Source: Candidatus Omnitrophota bacterium
GTDB lineage: Bacteria > Omnitrophota > Gorgyraeia > Gygaellales > Profunditerraquicolaceae
NCBI GenBank assembly: GCA_028717885.1
Contig: JAQUMX010000001.1
Span: 1-42,408 of the forward strand
Reading direction: 5' to 3'
DNA length: 42,408 nt
The notes beneath the pieces are model-generated. The model saw nothing but the letters and a program-made list of their open reading frames with translations. It did no database searches and had not been told where the DNA came from. A program made the translations under genes and the position numbers. Positions 16,014 to 23,112 of the stretch are shown piece by piece (position 1 is the stretch's first letter; every line of letters begins with the position of its first letter).

Positions 16014-17008
16014 CGGATTTTTACCTCTTTAAATAGACTAAACAAGCGGGTAAAAGGGACGTACCATTTGGATAATTGCCCTAACTGCCCCTGTAATTTC
16101 ATTTTCCCCTGGGTCACTGCCACAAAAGAATCTAACTTGCCTAAAAACACCTGCTCCCAAACAGGAGCAGGCGCAGAAATAACAAACGGCGCATCAGAAT
16201 TATTTTCCAGTTTTATAATCCGCCCCTTTTCAAAAACAAACTTGTAGGCCTTGTCGGTTCCGTCAAGTTTTACGGCTAAACTTACTGTCAGGTCCAGCTC
16301 TTTGCCTTTTTGGGCGATGAATTCATCTTTGTTCACCAAATCCACGATTGCCTGGATATGCTCCCGGGAAAACATAGGAAAACTGTCTTCATTTCTCGTG
16401 AGCGAATCTTTTAAATTAACATCCAGGTCATCAAGTACAGATTTTTCAAAAAGCCGGGCAACTGCCGCTACCCTGACAGCTTCTTCCAATGCCTCGATTA
16501 AACTCAATCCATCGCTAAATTTATCCGCCACCGTTACTGTGCCATGATTTTTTAAGACTACCTGGTTATTACCCTTTAAAGCGGCAATCACCGGCTCAGG
16601 ATTAGTGACTGTGGGGGTTTCTTGCGGAATCACCGGCACTTCCCCTAAATAAAACTTAGTTTCGAAAGTTAAAGCTTTTAAAGAATTACATACCGCGAAA
16701 TAGCCGTTAATTAGCGGTGGATGGCAATGAATGATTGTTTGGGCAGGAAAATTTTTGTAAATTAAAGAATGCAGGGGCAATTCCGAACTGGGCTTCTTAG
16801 CGCCCAGTACTTCGTTGCTGCTTAACTTAACCTTAACAATATCATCAGGTTTTAAATCTCCTAAAAAAGTGCCGGTAGCGGTAATTAAAATCTCTTCCTC
16901 ACTTAACCTGGCACTTAAATTCCCTGACTTTGCTACGCACAGGCCGGCCTGATAAAGGCGCTTACCTACCTGGATAATTTCTTCGATCAAGACTTTTTCT
17001 TCGACCAT
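16010..17008 (-). CDS. Class II aldolase fused to an SCP2-like lipid-binding domain
   Basis: 332 residues. Residues 5-185 are a class II aldolase/adducin domain: SGNLSAR, catalytic Glu76 in SSELPLH, metal ligands His94 and His96 (IIHCHPP) and His155 (LKNHGTV), as in fuculose-1-phosphate aldolase, MtnB and Ald2. Residues about 230-332 (DLTVSLAVKLDG through FVAVTQGKMKLQGQLGQL) look like an SCP2 sterol-carrier domain. The preceding genes (MtnA-like isomerase, phosphorylase) point to cleavage of a ribulose-1-phosphate derivative to DHAP plus aldehyde. The SCP2 part is not part of known MtnB/Ald2 enzymes and may tether the enzyme to a hydrophobic ligand. Confidence 0.82.
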   Translation of the reverse strand: MVEEKVLIEEIIQVGKRLYQAGLCVAKSGNLSARLSEEEILITATGTFLGDLKPDDIVKVKLSSNEVLGAKKPSSELPLHSLIYKNFPAQTIIHCHPPLINGYFAVCNSLKALTFETKFYLGEVPVIPQETPTVTNPEPVIAALKGNNQVVLKNHGTVTVADKFSDGLSLIEALEEAVRVAAVARLFEKSVLDDLDVNLKDSLTRNEDSFPMFSREHIQAIVDLVNKDEFIAQKGKELDLTVSLAVKLDGTDKAYKFVFEKGRIIKLENNSDAPFVISAPAPVWEQVFLGKLDSFVAVTQGKMKLQGQLGQLSKWYVPFTRLFSLFKEVKIR

Positions 17009-17946
17009 TATTCTCTTCCTAAATGGATGTGCCCGGTAATTAATTCCTTTGGGGTAACATCAAAAGCCGGATAATAGGCTTTTACACCTTTAGGCGCAAT
17101 ACACCTGCCTTGGAAATTCAGTAGTTCTTTTTCCGGCCGGATTTCGATTTTAATCTCGCTACCGCTTTTGGCATTTGAGCGCGGAGGGCATAAGACATAA
17201 AAAGGGACTTTAAAATGCTGCGCCAAAATTGCAATCTGATAGGTGCCGATTTTATTGGCAATATCCCCGTTTTGCGCCAGGTTATCCGCTCCTACAATTA
17301 CTTTATCGATCTTTCCTTCTGACATGACCTGCGCTACCATATTATCGGTAATGATTGTCACCGAGAAATTCTGCTGGTTTAATTCCCAGGAAGAAAGCCT
17401 TGCCCCTTGCAAATAAGGGCGTGTTTCCGTTACATAGAAGCTAATATCCTTCTTTTGCTCTCTGCAGAATTGCCCGATTAAGGGCATGAGGCCGCTGATA
17501 TTGCAATGCGTTAAAATTACGTCGCCGTTTTTTACTAAAGAGGCTGCTTCCTGCGCCTGGGCAATGCGGTAGTTTTTAAGCTTCTCCAAAAAGCCTAAAA
17601 TACATTTTTCTAGAGGAGCTCCTTGTACCTGCCAACCCAAGACCATATCCGTAAGGACTTTAAACGGCAGCGTCGGGCGCGAGGCATTGATTGCTTTTGC
17701 GACGCGCTGTAAAATTTTATCCAGGCTTTTAGATTTACGATTTTGTTCCAGAACCAAAAGGAAGGTGTAAAAAACCAACAAAACCTGGCCCACAGCCCGG
17801 GTCTTCATTTCCTTTATCGCCTTACACGCTCCTTGATAATCCTTTACTTTGATATAGCTTACCCGATAGGGCAGTTGTGTTTCATCAAGGATATAAATTG
17901 TTTTGGACTTTAAGTGGATCGGCCAAAAAAGTGGAGAAAATGTCAT
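17008..17946 (-). CDS. MtnA-like aldose-1-phosphate isomerase (eIF2B-related)
   Basis: 312 residues. The C-terminal two thirds carry MtnA signatures: LTHCN (catalytic Cys148), TETRPYLQGARLSSWEL, NMVAQVMSEGKIDKVIVGAD (catalytic Asp221) followed by NGDIANKIGTYQ, and YPAFDVTPKELIT. MtnA isomerises 5-methylthioribose-1-phosphate or 5-deoxyribose-1-phosphate to the ribulose form. The protein is shorter than usual MtnA (about 350) and the N-terminal RGAP loop is altered (TRAVGQ). It overlaps the phosphorylase by 4 nt and the aldolase by 1 nt, giving three consecutive pathway steps. Confidence 0.82.
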   Translation of the reverse strand: MTFSPLFWPIHLKSKTIYILDETQLPYRVSYIKVKDYQGACKAIKEMKTRAVGQVLLVFYTFLLVLEQNRKSKSLDKILQRVAKAINASRPTLPFKVLTDMVLGWQVQGAPLEKCILGFLEKLKNYRIAQAQEAASLVKNGDVILTHCNISGLMPLIGQFCREQKKDISFYVTETRPYLQGARLSSWELNQQNFSVTIITDNMVAQVMSEGKIDKVIVGADNLAQNGDIANKIGTYQIAILAQHFKVPFYVLCPPRSNAKSGSEIKIEIRPEKELLNFQGRCIAPKGVKAYYPAFDVTPKELITGHIHLGRE

Positions 17947-18716
17947 TTATTTTCCCTGCCTGCCGGCAGGCAGGCTTCCAGCTTCTTTACTGTTTCTAAG
18001 GCGATATTAATCAGGTTCGTCTCTGCCATATAATACAATGGGTTCATAAATCCCATTTCGCCGGTAATTACATTGTCGCTGACTGCTAAAATCGAGCCAG
18101 CCTTAACCTTGTAAGTCTGGGCAATGGTTAAAAGTGTAGAAGAAACCATATCCACTACTTTTGCGCCTTCCTTACGTTTAGCCTCGACGATTTCCCGGGT
18201 TTCGCGTAAAAGCGCATCTGTAGTCCATGCCATGCCGCGATGTACCCCTATTCCCATTGCTTTGGCGGTTTCATAAAGCGTATCGCTGATTTTTTTATCG
18301 GCAACGGTTTTAAAACCCTTATCCACGTAATAAGGAGTAACCCCGTCTCCGCGGATAACTTCATCAACAATAAATAAATCCCCGACTTTTATATTTTCAT
18401 CCAACGCTCCGCAAGTGCCGATACGGATAATATTTTCGATGCCGGCATTACACATTACTTCTGCGGTAATCGAGGTATCGGTAGAAAACCTTCCGCCGTT
18501 AATTCCGGTAATCTTAAGCCCCTGGTACATTCCGGTGTACATCGTATATTCCATAAAGGAAAAATTACGTACCGGGTTTTCGATTTTTTTAATTAAAACA
18601 TCCAGCCTGTCTTTTGGCCCGGGGACAATTGCGTATTTGCCCACGTCCTGCGGCCTAAGTTGTACCATTTGTGTTAAGTCCTTGCCCGTAAGATGAATCT
18701 CTTTTTGCATTTGCAT
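17943..18716 (-). CDS. Nucleoside phosphorylase family protein
   Basis: 257 residues of the PNP/UDP phosphorylase fold: YAIVPGPKDR (phosphate loop), INGGRFSTDTSITAEVM, RIGTCGALDENIKVGD, WTTDALLRE and the catalytic Asp in SDNVITGE. It should release a base from a nucleoside using phosphate. The usual ribose-binding MetGlu pair is DMVSS here (Met190-Val191), so ribose recognition may differ. The last residues (ACLPAGR) are encoded by a 20-bp palindrome. By context it would convert 5'-deoxyadenosine or methylthioadenosine to the ribose-1-phosphate used by the MtnA-like isomerase. Confidence 0.85.
   Translation of the reverse strand: MQMQKEIHLTGKDLTQMVQLRPQDVGKYAIVPGPKDRLDVLIKKIENPVRNFSFMEYTMYTGMYQGLKITGINGGRFSTDTSITAEVMCNAGIENIIRIGTCGALDENIKVGDLFIVDEVIRGDGVTPYYVDKGFKTVADKKISDTLYETAKAMGIGVHRGMAWTTDALLRETREIVEAKRKEGAKVVDMVSSTLLTIAQTYKVKAGSILAVSDNVITGEMGFMNPLYYMAETNLINIALETVKKLEACLPAGRENK
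17955..17974. repeat. 20-bp perfect palindrome inside the phosphorylase gene
   Basis: CCTGCCTGCCGGCAGGCAGG encodes the CLPAGR segment at the extreme C-terminus. Palindromes encoding LPAGR-type peptides recur in genes of many uncultured bacteria and behave like small mobile repeats; that wider statement is from general experience, not from this window. Confidence 0.75.
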
Positions 18717-19633
18717 TAGTTTTCTCCTTTTACAATAGTTTCCAAATTTCCTCCTAAAATAGCGGATTTTTCTTCCTGGCTGATCGTTAGATCTTTTACT
18801 GCCTGCATACCCGTTTTGATATCTTTTTTAGCCGGCCAGTCACTGCCCCAAAGAATGTGTTTCGCCCCGAATAATTCCAGCGCTAATTGAAAATTTGCTT
18901 TTACTTTATCTCCGCCGGTATCAACGTAGATGTTCTTCAGGTATTGTGTAGGGTTAGCTTTCAGGTCCTTGACGAAATTTATCCCGCGCAGCATTTCATA
19001 GGTAGCGTCAAAACGGTGCTGCAAAAACGGCAATGCCCCGCCGAAATTAGCAAAAACAAACTTTACTCCGTTATATTCGCGTAAAACCTCCGACATTAAG
19101 AGCCTGCCGATACTCATGGTAATGTCAAAGATATACTCGATTACCGGAGTTAGTAAGGGGTCGTTTACCCGTTCAAAACCAATAGGGTTTACAATCTGCG
19201 CGTGCACAAAAATCGGGATATTGGCTGCCTGTGCCTGCTTATATATAGGTAAAAAGATTTCATCGTCCAAGAATTTACCGTTGTAGCTTGAGGCAAGAGA
19301 AATCGCTCTAAATCCCAACTCGTGGATAGCGCGCTTAAACTCTTCCTGCATATCCAAAGCATTATCAATCGGCAAAATTGCCGCGCCAATGAACTCTTTA
19401 GGATAGCGTTTCAGGATTTTTGCCACATTGTCATTATAGATATGCGCAACTTCCGAAATGCTGCCTAATTTTAAATGTGCATCCGAAGTTGGGTACGTCA
19501 GCACTGCCCGGTCAATGCCGTTTTCCTTCATAATTTTTAGCTGGCCTTCGATGTCCGACCAGCCCTTATGAAAAAAATGGGCATTGCTGACAATTTCCAT
19601 CGGTAACCAATGTGCATGCGCATCAATAATCAT
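18716..19633 (-). CDS. Amidohydrolase_2-family protein (ACMSD/resorcylate-decarboxylase-like)
   Basis: 305 residues, TIM-barrel metal enzyme. Ligands: DAHAH (His6, His8), His144 in IFVHAQ, and Asp265 in WGSDWP. The family includes aromatic-acid decarboxylases such as ACMSD and gamma-resorcylate decarboxylase, and lactone hydrolases. The segment that normally reads HxGG (catalytic His) is FANFGGALPF, with Asn196 at the His position by eye alignment. In a polyketide operon a decarboxylase acting on an aromatic carboxylate is attractive, but the altered residue makes this uncertain. It is coupled to both neighbours by 1-base TAATG overlaps. Confidence 0.82.
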   Translation of the reverse strand: MIIDAHAHWLPMEIVSNAHFFHKGWSDIEGQLKIMKENGIDRAVLTYPTSDAHLKLGSISEVAHIYNDNVAKILKRYPKEFIGAAILPIDNALDMQEEFKRAIHELGFRAISLASSYNGKFLDDEIFLPIYKQAQAANIPIFVHAQIVNPIGFERVNDPLLTPVIEYIFDITMSIGRLLMSEVLREYNGVKFVFANFGGALPFLQHRFDATYEMLRGINFVKDLKANPTQYLKNIYVDTGGDKVKANFQLALELFGAKHILWGSDWPAKKDIKTGMQAVKDLTISQEEKSAILGGNLETIVKGEN

Positions 19634-20025
19634 TAGTGTTCGGTGCTTTTCAAAATCCTTTCGGTCATTTCCGCCTCATAAAGCAGCTTAATTTCGCTCA
19701 GGGCTTTTTTACCGAGTTCTTTGGTAATCGCTTTTTCTATTGCTTTTAACTTTACCGACAGGAATAAATATTCCGGCTTCAAATCTTTTCCCTCATACTT
19801 AAGCCCCAAGCCGTCACTTTCTTTATTTCTGATATATTCTTTAAACTCCTCGATAAATTTATCCAGTTTTTTGCCCGGATTTTGCTTTTTTAATTCTTTA
19901 AGGACAAAATTATCGATTTCCAGCTGGGTAAATTTGCGCTCAATTTTATCCAGCGCCTCTTTACAGGTTTTATAAAACCAAACCAGGTATCTTTTTTTCA
20001 AATTCTTTATTTCCTGCTTATCCAT
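19633..20025 (-). CDS. Conserved-context hypothetical helical protein
   Basis: 130 residues, not recognised. It is highly charged (Lys/Glu-rich), predicted almost entirely helical, without signal peptide or membrane segments. Segments such as LVWFYKTCKEALDKIERKF and EEFKEYIRNKESDG suggest a soluble helical bundle. It has a single Cys. It starts 2 bp after the secreted protein gene and its stop overlaps the amidohydrolase start (TAATG), so it is translated as part of the operon. Role unknown. Confidence 0.6.
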   Translation of the reverse strand: MDKQEIKNLKKRYLVWFYKTCKEALDKIERKFTQLEIDNFVLKELKKQNPGKKLDKFIEEFKEYIRNKESDGLGLKYEGKDLKPEYLFLSVKLKAIEKAITKELGKKALSEIKLLYEAEMTERILKSTEH

Positions 20026-20027
20026 GC

Positions 20028-20639
20028 TTATTTTTTGATCAGCTCTACCTTATCAAAATAAAGCGTACCCTTTCCCGGAGGAAGCGGCTCAAACTGATAG
20101 CTCTTTAACGGAAAATCCATTACCCCGTTTTTATCAGCGGTATCCGGTTGCCAATCGCTACGCGCAACAAATCCGGCAAAAGGGCAAACTACCTGTTTCC
20201 AGCCCTTAAAATTATCCTCGGCGATAAAACGCCAAATCTCTCCGCCGTTATCTTTTAGGTCAAAAGCAATTTTTTCTTTGGAATCCTGGCCATACACATA
20301 GAAGGCAATTGCCTTATAGTCATTCCATTTGACTTCTTCCGGTTTTACCAGCCAGCCGGCATTTTGCGCATCTAAGCCGAAACCTCTGGCAATATAAATA
20401 TAGCCGCCTGGAACAGCATCAAAAGTCACCTTGATCGAAAGGTCATTCCAATATTTTGTGTCTGCTGCGGAACTAACATCTACTGTTGAGCCATTACCCG
20501 CACCAAAATCCAAGGTTCCATCTGGGCCGCCTTTAATCCCGATCTCAAAATCATCCAATAATAAGTTACCGCTATCCTGCGCAAAAACAAAAGTCAAACA
20601 GCCGAGCATCAATACTAATGCCAAAACTAAATTTTTCAT
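20028..20639 (-). CDS. Secreted CIA30/CBM11-like beta-sandwich protein
   Basis: 203 residues. Signal peptide (MKNLVLALVLMLGCLTFVFA, cleavage near AQD), then one domain starting LLLDDFEIG and containing DLSIKVTFDAVPGGYIYIAR, YKAIAFYVYGQD, IAFDLKDNGGEIWRF, GWKQVVCPF and ending LYFDKVELI. This order is typical of galactose-binding-like CBM11/CIA30 domains. A strong AAGGAGGG ribosome-binding site precedes the ATG. An exported ligand-binding protein inside the operon suggests that the product or a precursor is handled outside the cytoplasm. Confidence 0.7.
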   Translation of the reverse strand: MKNLVLALVLMLGCLTFVFAQDSGNLLLDDFEIGIKGGPDGTLDFGAGNGSTVDVSSAADTKYWNDLSIKVTFDAVPGGYIYIARGFGLDAQNAGWLVKPEEVKWNDYKAIAFYVYGQDSKEKIAFDLKDNGGEIWRFIAEDNFKGWKQVVCPFAGFVARSDWQPDTADKNGVMDFPLKSYQFEPLPPGKGTLYFDKVELIKK

Positions 20640-20650
20640 CGTCCCTCCTT

Positions 20651-21427
20651 TTATTTATTTAGGTGCGCTTGTTTATAAGGTATCACAGGAGCAGTCCAAG
20701 GTGTTTGTTGGTTAATGACCGCGATTTCCAAGGGGCAAACATTTTGCGGTACTGTTAGAGCGAACCTCACCGCATTTTCAATTGCCTCGGTAGTCATGAG
20801 GCGCGAAGTATCCTGTGTAATCTCCTTTAATTTTCCGGTTAAATCCGTATCCGTTACTCCGGGAAGAATGGAAGTTACTTTGATTCCGTGATCGCGCAGT
20901 TCCCAGAAGAGCGCTTTGGAAAAAGCGCGTAAGCCCACCTTCAGAGAACTATAGACAATGAAGTTACGCGGTAAAGGATCGCAAAGTGTCGAACCGGAAA
21001 CCATATTAATGATACTTCCGGATTTTCTATTGATCATGTCATTAATTACCAGGCGGATCAAGCGCACGTAGCCCAGATAATTGGTGTGTGCCAGCTTTTC
21101 CAAATCCTCCAAAGGTTGCTCCTGAAAAGGATACTGGCTGGAAACTCCGGCATTATTAATCAGAATGTCGATGTCGCCTAAGTTTTCTTTGGTTTTATTA
21201 ACTAGGTTCTCCAGGTCTTGTAATTTGGTGACGTCGCAGACAACCGGTTGGACCTCTACCTTATATTTCTTGGCAATCTCCTCCGCAGTTTCCTTTAACG
21301 GGCCTTCCTGGCGCGCAGCAATGCTTAAATTAACCCCTAAGCTGGCTGCAGTACAAGCAAGGGCTTTACCGATGCCGCGGCTTGCTCCTGTAACTATTGC
21401 GGTTTTTCCTTTTAAATCGTTGCTCAT
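20651..21427 (-). CDS. SDR-family oxidoreductase, likely polyketide ketoreductase
   Basis: 258 residues, classical short-chain dehydrogenase: TGASRGIGKAL (NADP site), CDVT, NNAG, catalytic Ser144 in NMVSGS, Tyr159 and Lys163 in YSSLK. FabG-like enzymes in type II polyketide clusters reduce a specific keto group of the nascent chain. The ATG at 21427 is chosen because the domain starts there; an upstream in-frame start lies within repeat copy 2. No good Shine-Dalgarno sequence is seen apart from AGGTAG inside the repeat. Confidence 0.9.
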   Translation of the reverse strand: MSNDLKGKTAIVTGASRGIGKALACTAASLGVNLSIAARQEGPLKETAEEIAKKYKVEVQPVVCDVTKLQDLENLVNKTKENLGDIDILINNAGVSSQYPFQEQPLEDLEKLAHTNYLGYVRLIRLVINDMINRKSGSIINMVSGSTLCDPLPRNFIVYSSLKVGLRAFSKALFWELRDHGIKVTSILPGVTDTDLTGKLKEITQDTSRLMTTEAIENAVRFALTVPQNVCPLEIAVINQQTPWTAPVIPYKQAHLNK

Positions 21428-21429
21428 TT

Positions 21430-21478
21430 GTCTACCTAGACAACACCGGCGTAATTCCACATAAACGCCGGGTGCCTA
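21430..21478 (-). repeat. GTCnACnnnGAC / CACC-stem repeat, copy 2
   Basis: GTCTACCTAGAC (21430-21441) followed by the hairpin CACCGGCGT / ACGCCGGGTG with loop AATTCCACATAA. It fills the gap between the aromatase-cyclase stop and the SDR start, and supplies the stop codon region of the former. Confidence 0.75.
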
Positions 21479-21925
21479 CTCCTTTAATATTCCTGATTCT
21501 TTTTCAATTACGTCTTTAAAGATTTTCAAGTTATCCTGCGAATGTTTGTTGATAAAACCCTCTACCTGCTGATCGTTAAATTTTGCCTTATCATCCATTT
21601 CAAAATGCTGGATCCAGGTCATCTTAATCCCCTCTGGCGTAGGCGTATAAAGCCAGACTAACTTCATGTATTTGAAAGGGAATTTCGGTTCTTCTCTTTC
21701 TGCATACGTAAAATACCTATCCTTAAATAATAATTTCCAGGATTGCCAGGATTTTCCTTCGTCGTCGGTCAGCTTAAATGTAATTTTATTCCCTTCTCTT
21801 TTAGTAATTTCTGCTTTCTTGTATTCATTGCCAAAAAGCTGCGTCCAGCGCGGAATATCATTTGAAACCTCGAAAATCTTCTCGTACGGCGCATTAATCA
21901 CTATAGAATTGCATGTATGGCCCAT
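21476..21925 (-). CDS. Polyketide aromatase/cyclase (SRPBCC, TcmN/WhiE type)
   Basis: 149 residues, one START/Bet v1-like domain. The start MGHTCNSIVINAPYEKIFEV, then NDIPRWTQLFG, WQSWKLL, FKYMKLVWLYTPTPEG and MTWIQHFEM, matches the aromatase-cyclases that fold and aromatise chains in actinobacterial type II polyketide clusters (TcmN N-domain, WhiE ORF VI). A clear AAAGGAG ribosome-binding site lies upstream. It sits between the metal-dependent cyclase and the ketoreductase, and with the KS pair argues for an aromatic or polycyclic product. Confidence 0.85.
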   Translation of the reverse strand: MGHTCNSIVINAPYEKIFEVSNDIPRWTQLFGNEYKKAEITKREGNKITFKLTDDEGKSWQSWKLLFKDRYFTYAEREEPKFPFKYMKLVWLYTPTPEGIKMTWIQHFEMDDKAKFNDQQVEGFINKHSQDNLKIFKDVIEKESGILKE

Positions 21926-21940
21926 AAGCTCTCTCCTTTT

Positions 21941-22738
21941 TTAAATGATCGCTACTGCCCTTGCCCAGGCAGCGCCGGTTTGCTTGATTTTTACCGGAAA
22001 ACAAATCACTTTAAAACCGCTGGCAGGCAATTTTTCCAAATTGCTCAAGCGCTCGATATGGATGAACTCGCGCTTCCTTCCATAAAAATGCGCTGGGTAG
22101 AGATACTGAATATCCTTCTTTTCCAGGAATTCCTTGAGCATGAAACGGTAAGGTCGGTCAATGCCCATGGTGTCCACGCCAAAGATTTTTACCCCTCTAT
22201 CCAATAGATAATCGATTGCAGAAACAGCTACTCCCGGGTAATCCGAGAAATATTTTGGCGAGCCGTATAATTTATCCGCTCCGGTGTGCAACAAAACAAT
22301 ATCAGAAGGCTTTAAAATATAATTGATTTTCTTTAGCGCCTGCTCAAGGTCGGTAGCGGTGATAGTTTCATTAGGTTTTTTAGCGGTAAAATCCAACTTT
22401 ACCCCGTCCTGATAACACCATTCCAAAGGAATTTCTTCTGCGGTCTTTGCCGGCCTTCCTTCAGATTTTGATCCGTAATGAAAAGAATAATCCAGGTGGG
22501 TGCCGATATGCACCGGAGAATGCACTACTTCCAGGGAAAGGAATTCTTCGTCGGGCAATTCGCTTTTTTTTAAGATGCGCTGGCCTAAGGCAAATTTGAT
22601 TTTGCCAAGCAAAGTTTTACCCATAATCACACGGTTGAATTTTTCTACGCCGGCTTTATGGGTAACACGGTCAATTGAGACCTTGTGCACCTCAAAGGCC
22701 TTTTCGTCAATCGGCAGGCTTAAGTCTATTATTTTCAT
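21941..22738 (-). CDS. Metal-dependent cyclase (HxGTHxD family)
   Basis: 265 residues. The signature VHIGTHLDYSFHYG matches the cyclase/kynurenine-formamidase family, whose HxGTHxDxPxH residues bind zinc or manganese. Members of this family act as later-ring cyclases in type II polyketide clusters (for example OxyN-like enzymes). Further family features are DIVLLHTGADKLYG, FSDYPGVA and KIFGVDTMGIDRP. It follows the ACP gene after 34 bp containing a small inverted repeat, and has no obvious Shine-Dalgarno sequence. Confidence 0.85.
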   Translation of the reverse strand: MKIIDLSLPIDEKAFEVHKVSIDRVTHKAGVEKFNRVIMGKTLLGKIKFALGQRILKKSELPDEEFLSLEVVHSPVHIGTHLDYSFHYGSKSEGRPAKTAEEIPLEWCYQDGVKLDFTAKKPNETITATDLEQALKKINYILKPSDIVLLHTGADKLYGSPKYFSDYPGVAVSAIDYLLDRGVKIFGVDTMGIDRPYRFMLKEFLEKKDIQYLYPAHFYGRKREFIHIERLSNLEKLPASGFKVICFPVKIKQTGAAWARAVAII

Positions 22739-22772
22739 TTCGTTTTACGTAATGCGCTTGGCGTAAAGCGTT

Positions 22773-23015
22773 TTATTTTACGCTAATTTTTGAGCTTATG
22801 ACCTTTTCAATATCATTAATGGTCATGAACTTAGTAATGTCTTTAGCGTTTAAATTAATACTGAATGCTTTACCTAAAGCGATCACTGCTTCTACCATTT
22901 CCGTAGAATCTACTCCGATAGAATCAGAAAGATTCAAATCGTCCTTAAGCTCTTCAGGCTTAATTTTTAAAAGCTCCACAAAAACACCTTTAATTTTCGT
23001 CTTGGTATCTGCCAT
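22773..23015 (-). CDS. Acyl carrier protein
   Basis: 80 residues, acidic four-helix ACP. The phosphopantetheine attachment site is GVDSTEMVE with Ser37 after Asp36. Helix I is FVELLKIKPEEL and helix III follows ITKFMTINDIEKVI. Position directly with KS-alpha, KS-beta, cyclases and ketoreductase makes it the carrier of the growing polyketide rather than the general fatty-acid ACP. GGAGG precedes the ATG. No phosphopantetheinyl transferase or malonyl transferase is in the window, so these would be shared with fatty-acid synthesis. Confidence 0.92.
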   Translation of the reverse strand: MADTKTKIKGVFVELLKIKPEELKDDLNLSDSIGVDSTEMVEAVIALGKAFSINLNAKDITKFMTINDIEKVISSKISVK

Positions 23016-23062
23016 CTCTATGCCTCCGTTTTACCTATTATTATATCTGTACCTCGCCCTTT

Positions 23063-23112
23063 GTCTACGTAGACAACACCTGCGCAATTCCGCATAAGCG
23101 CAGGGTGTTTAC
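23063..23112 (-). repeat. GTCnACnnnGAC / CACC-stem repeat, copy 3 (inserted)
   Basis: GTCTACGTAGAC (perfect 12-bp palindrome, 23063-23074) plus hairpin CACCTGCGC / GCGCAGGGTG with loop AATTCCGCATAA. Compared with copies 1 and 2, stem bases changed on both sides. The copy lies between 17-bp direct repeats at 23045-23061 and 23117-23133 (ATCTGTACCTCGCCCTT). Confidence 0.8.

Noticed and set aside
16010-18716. Complete methionine salvage pathway
   Set aside because: Only phosphorylase, MtnA-like and aldolase steps are present; dioxygenase, enolase/phosphatase and aminotransferase genes are not, so only the shunt version is considered.
21427-21460. Upstream start adding 11 residues to the SDR protein
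   Set aside because: The extra codons lie within repeat copy 2 and the family N-terminus begins at the downstream ATG.
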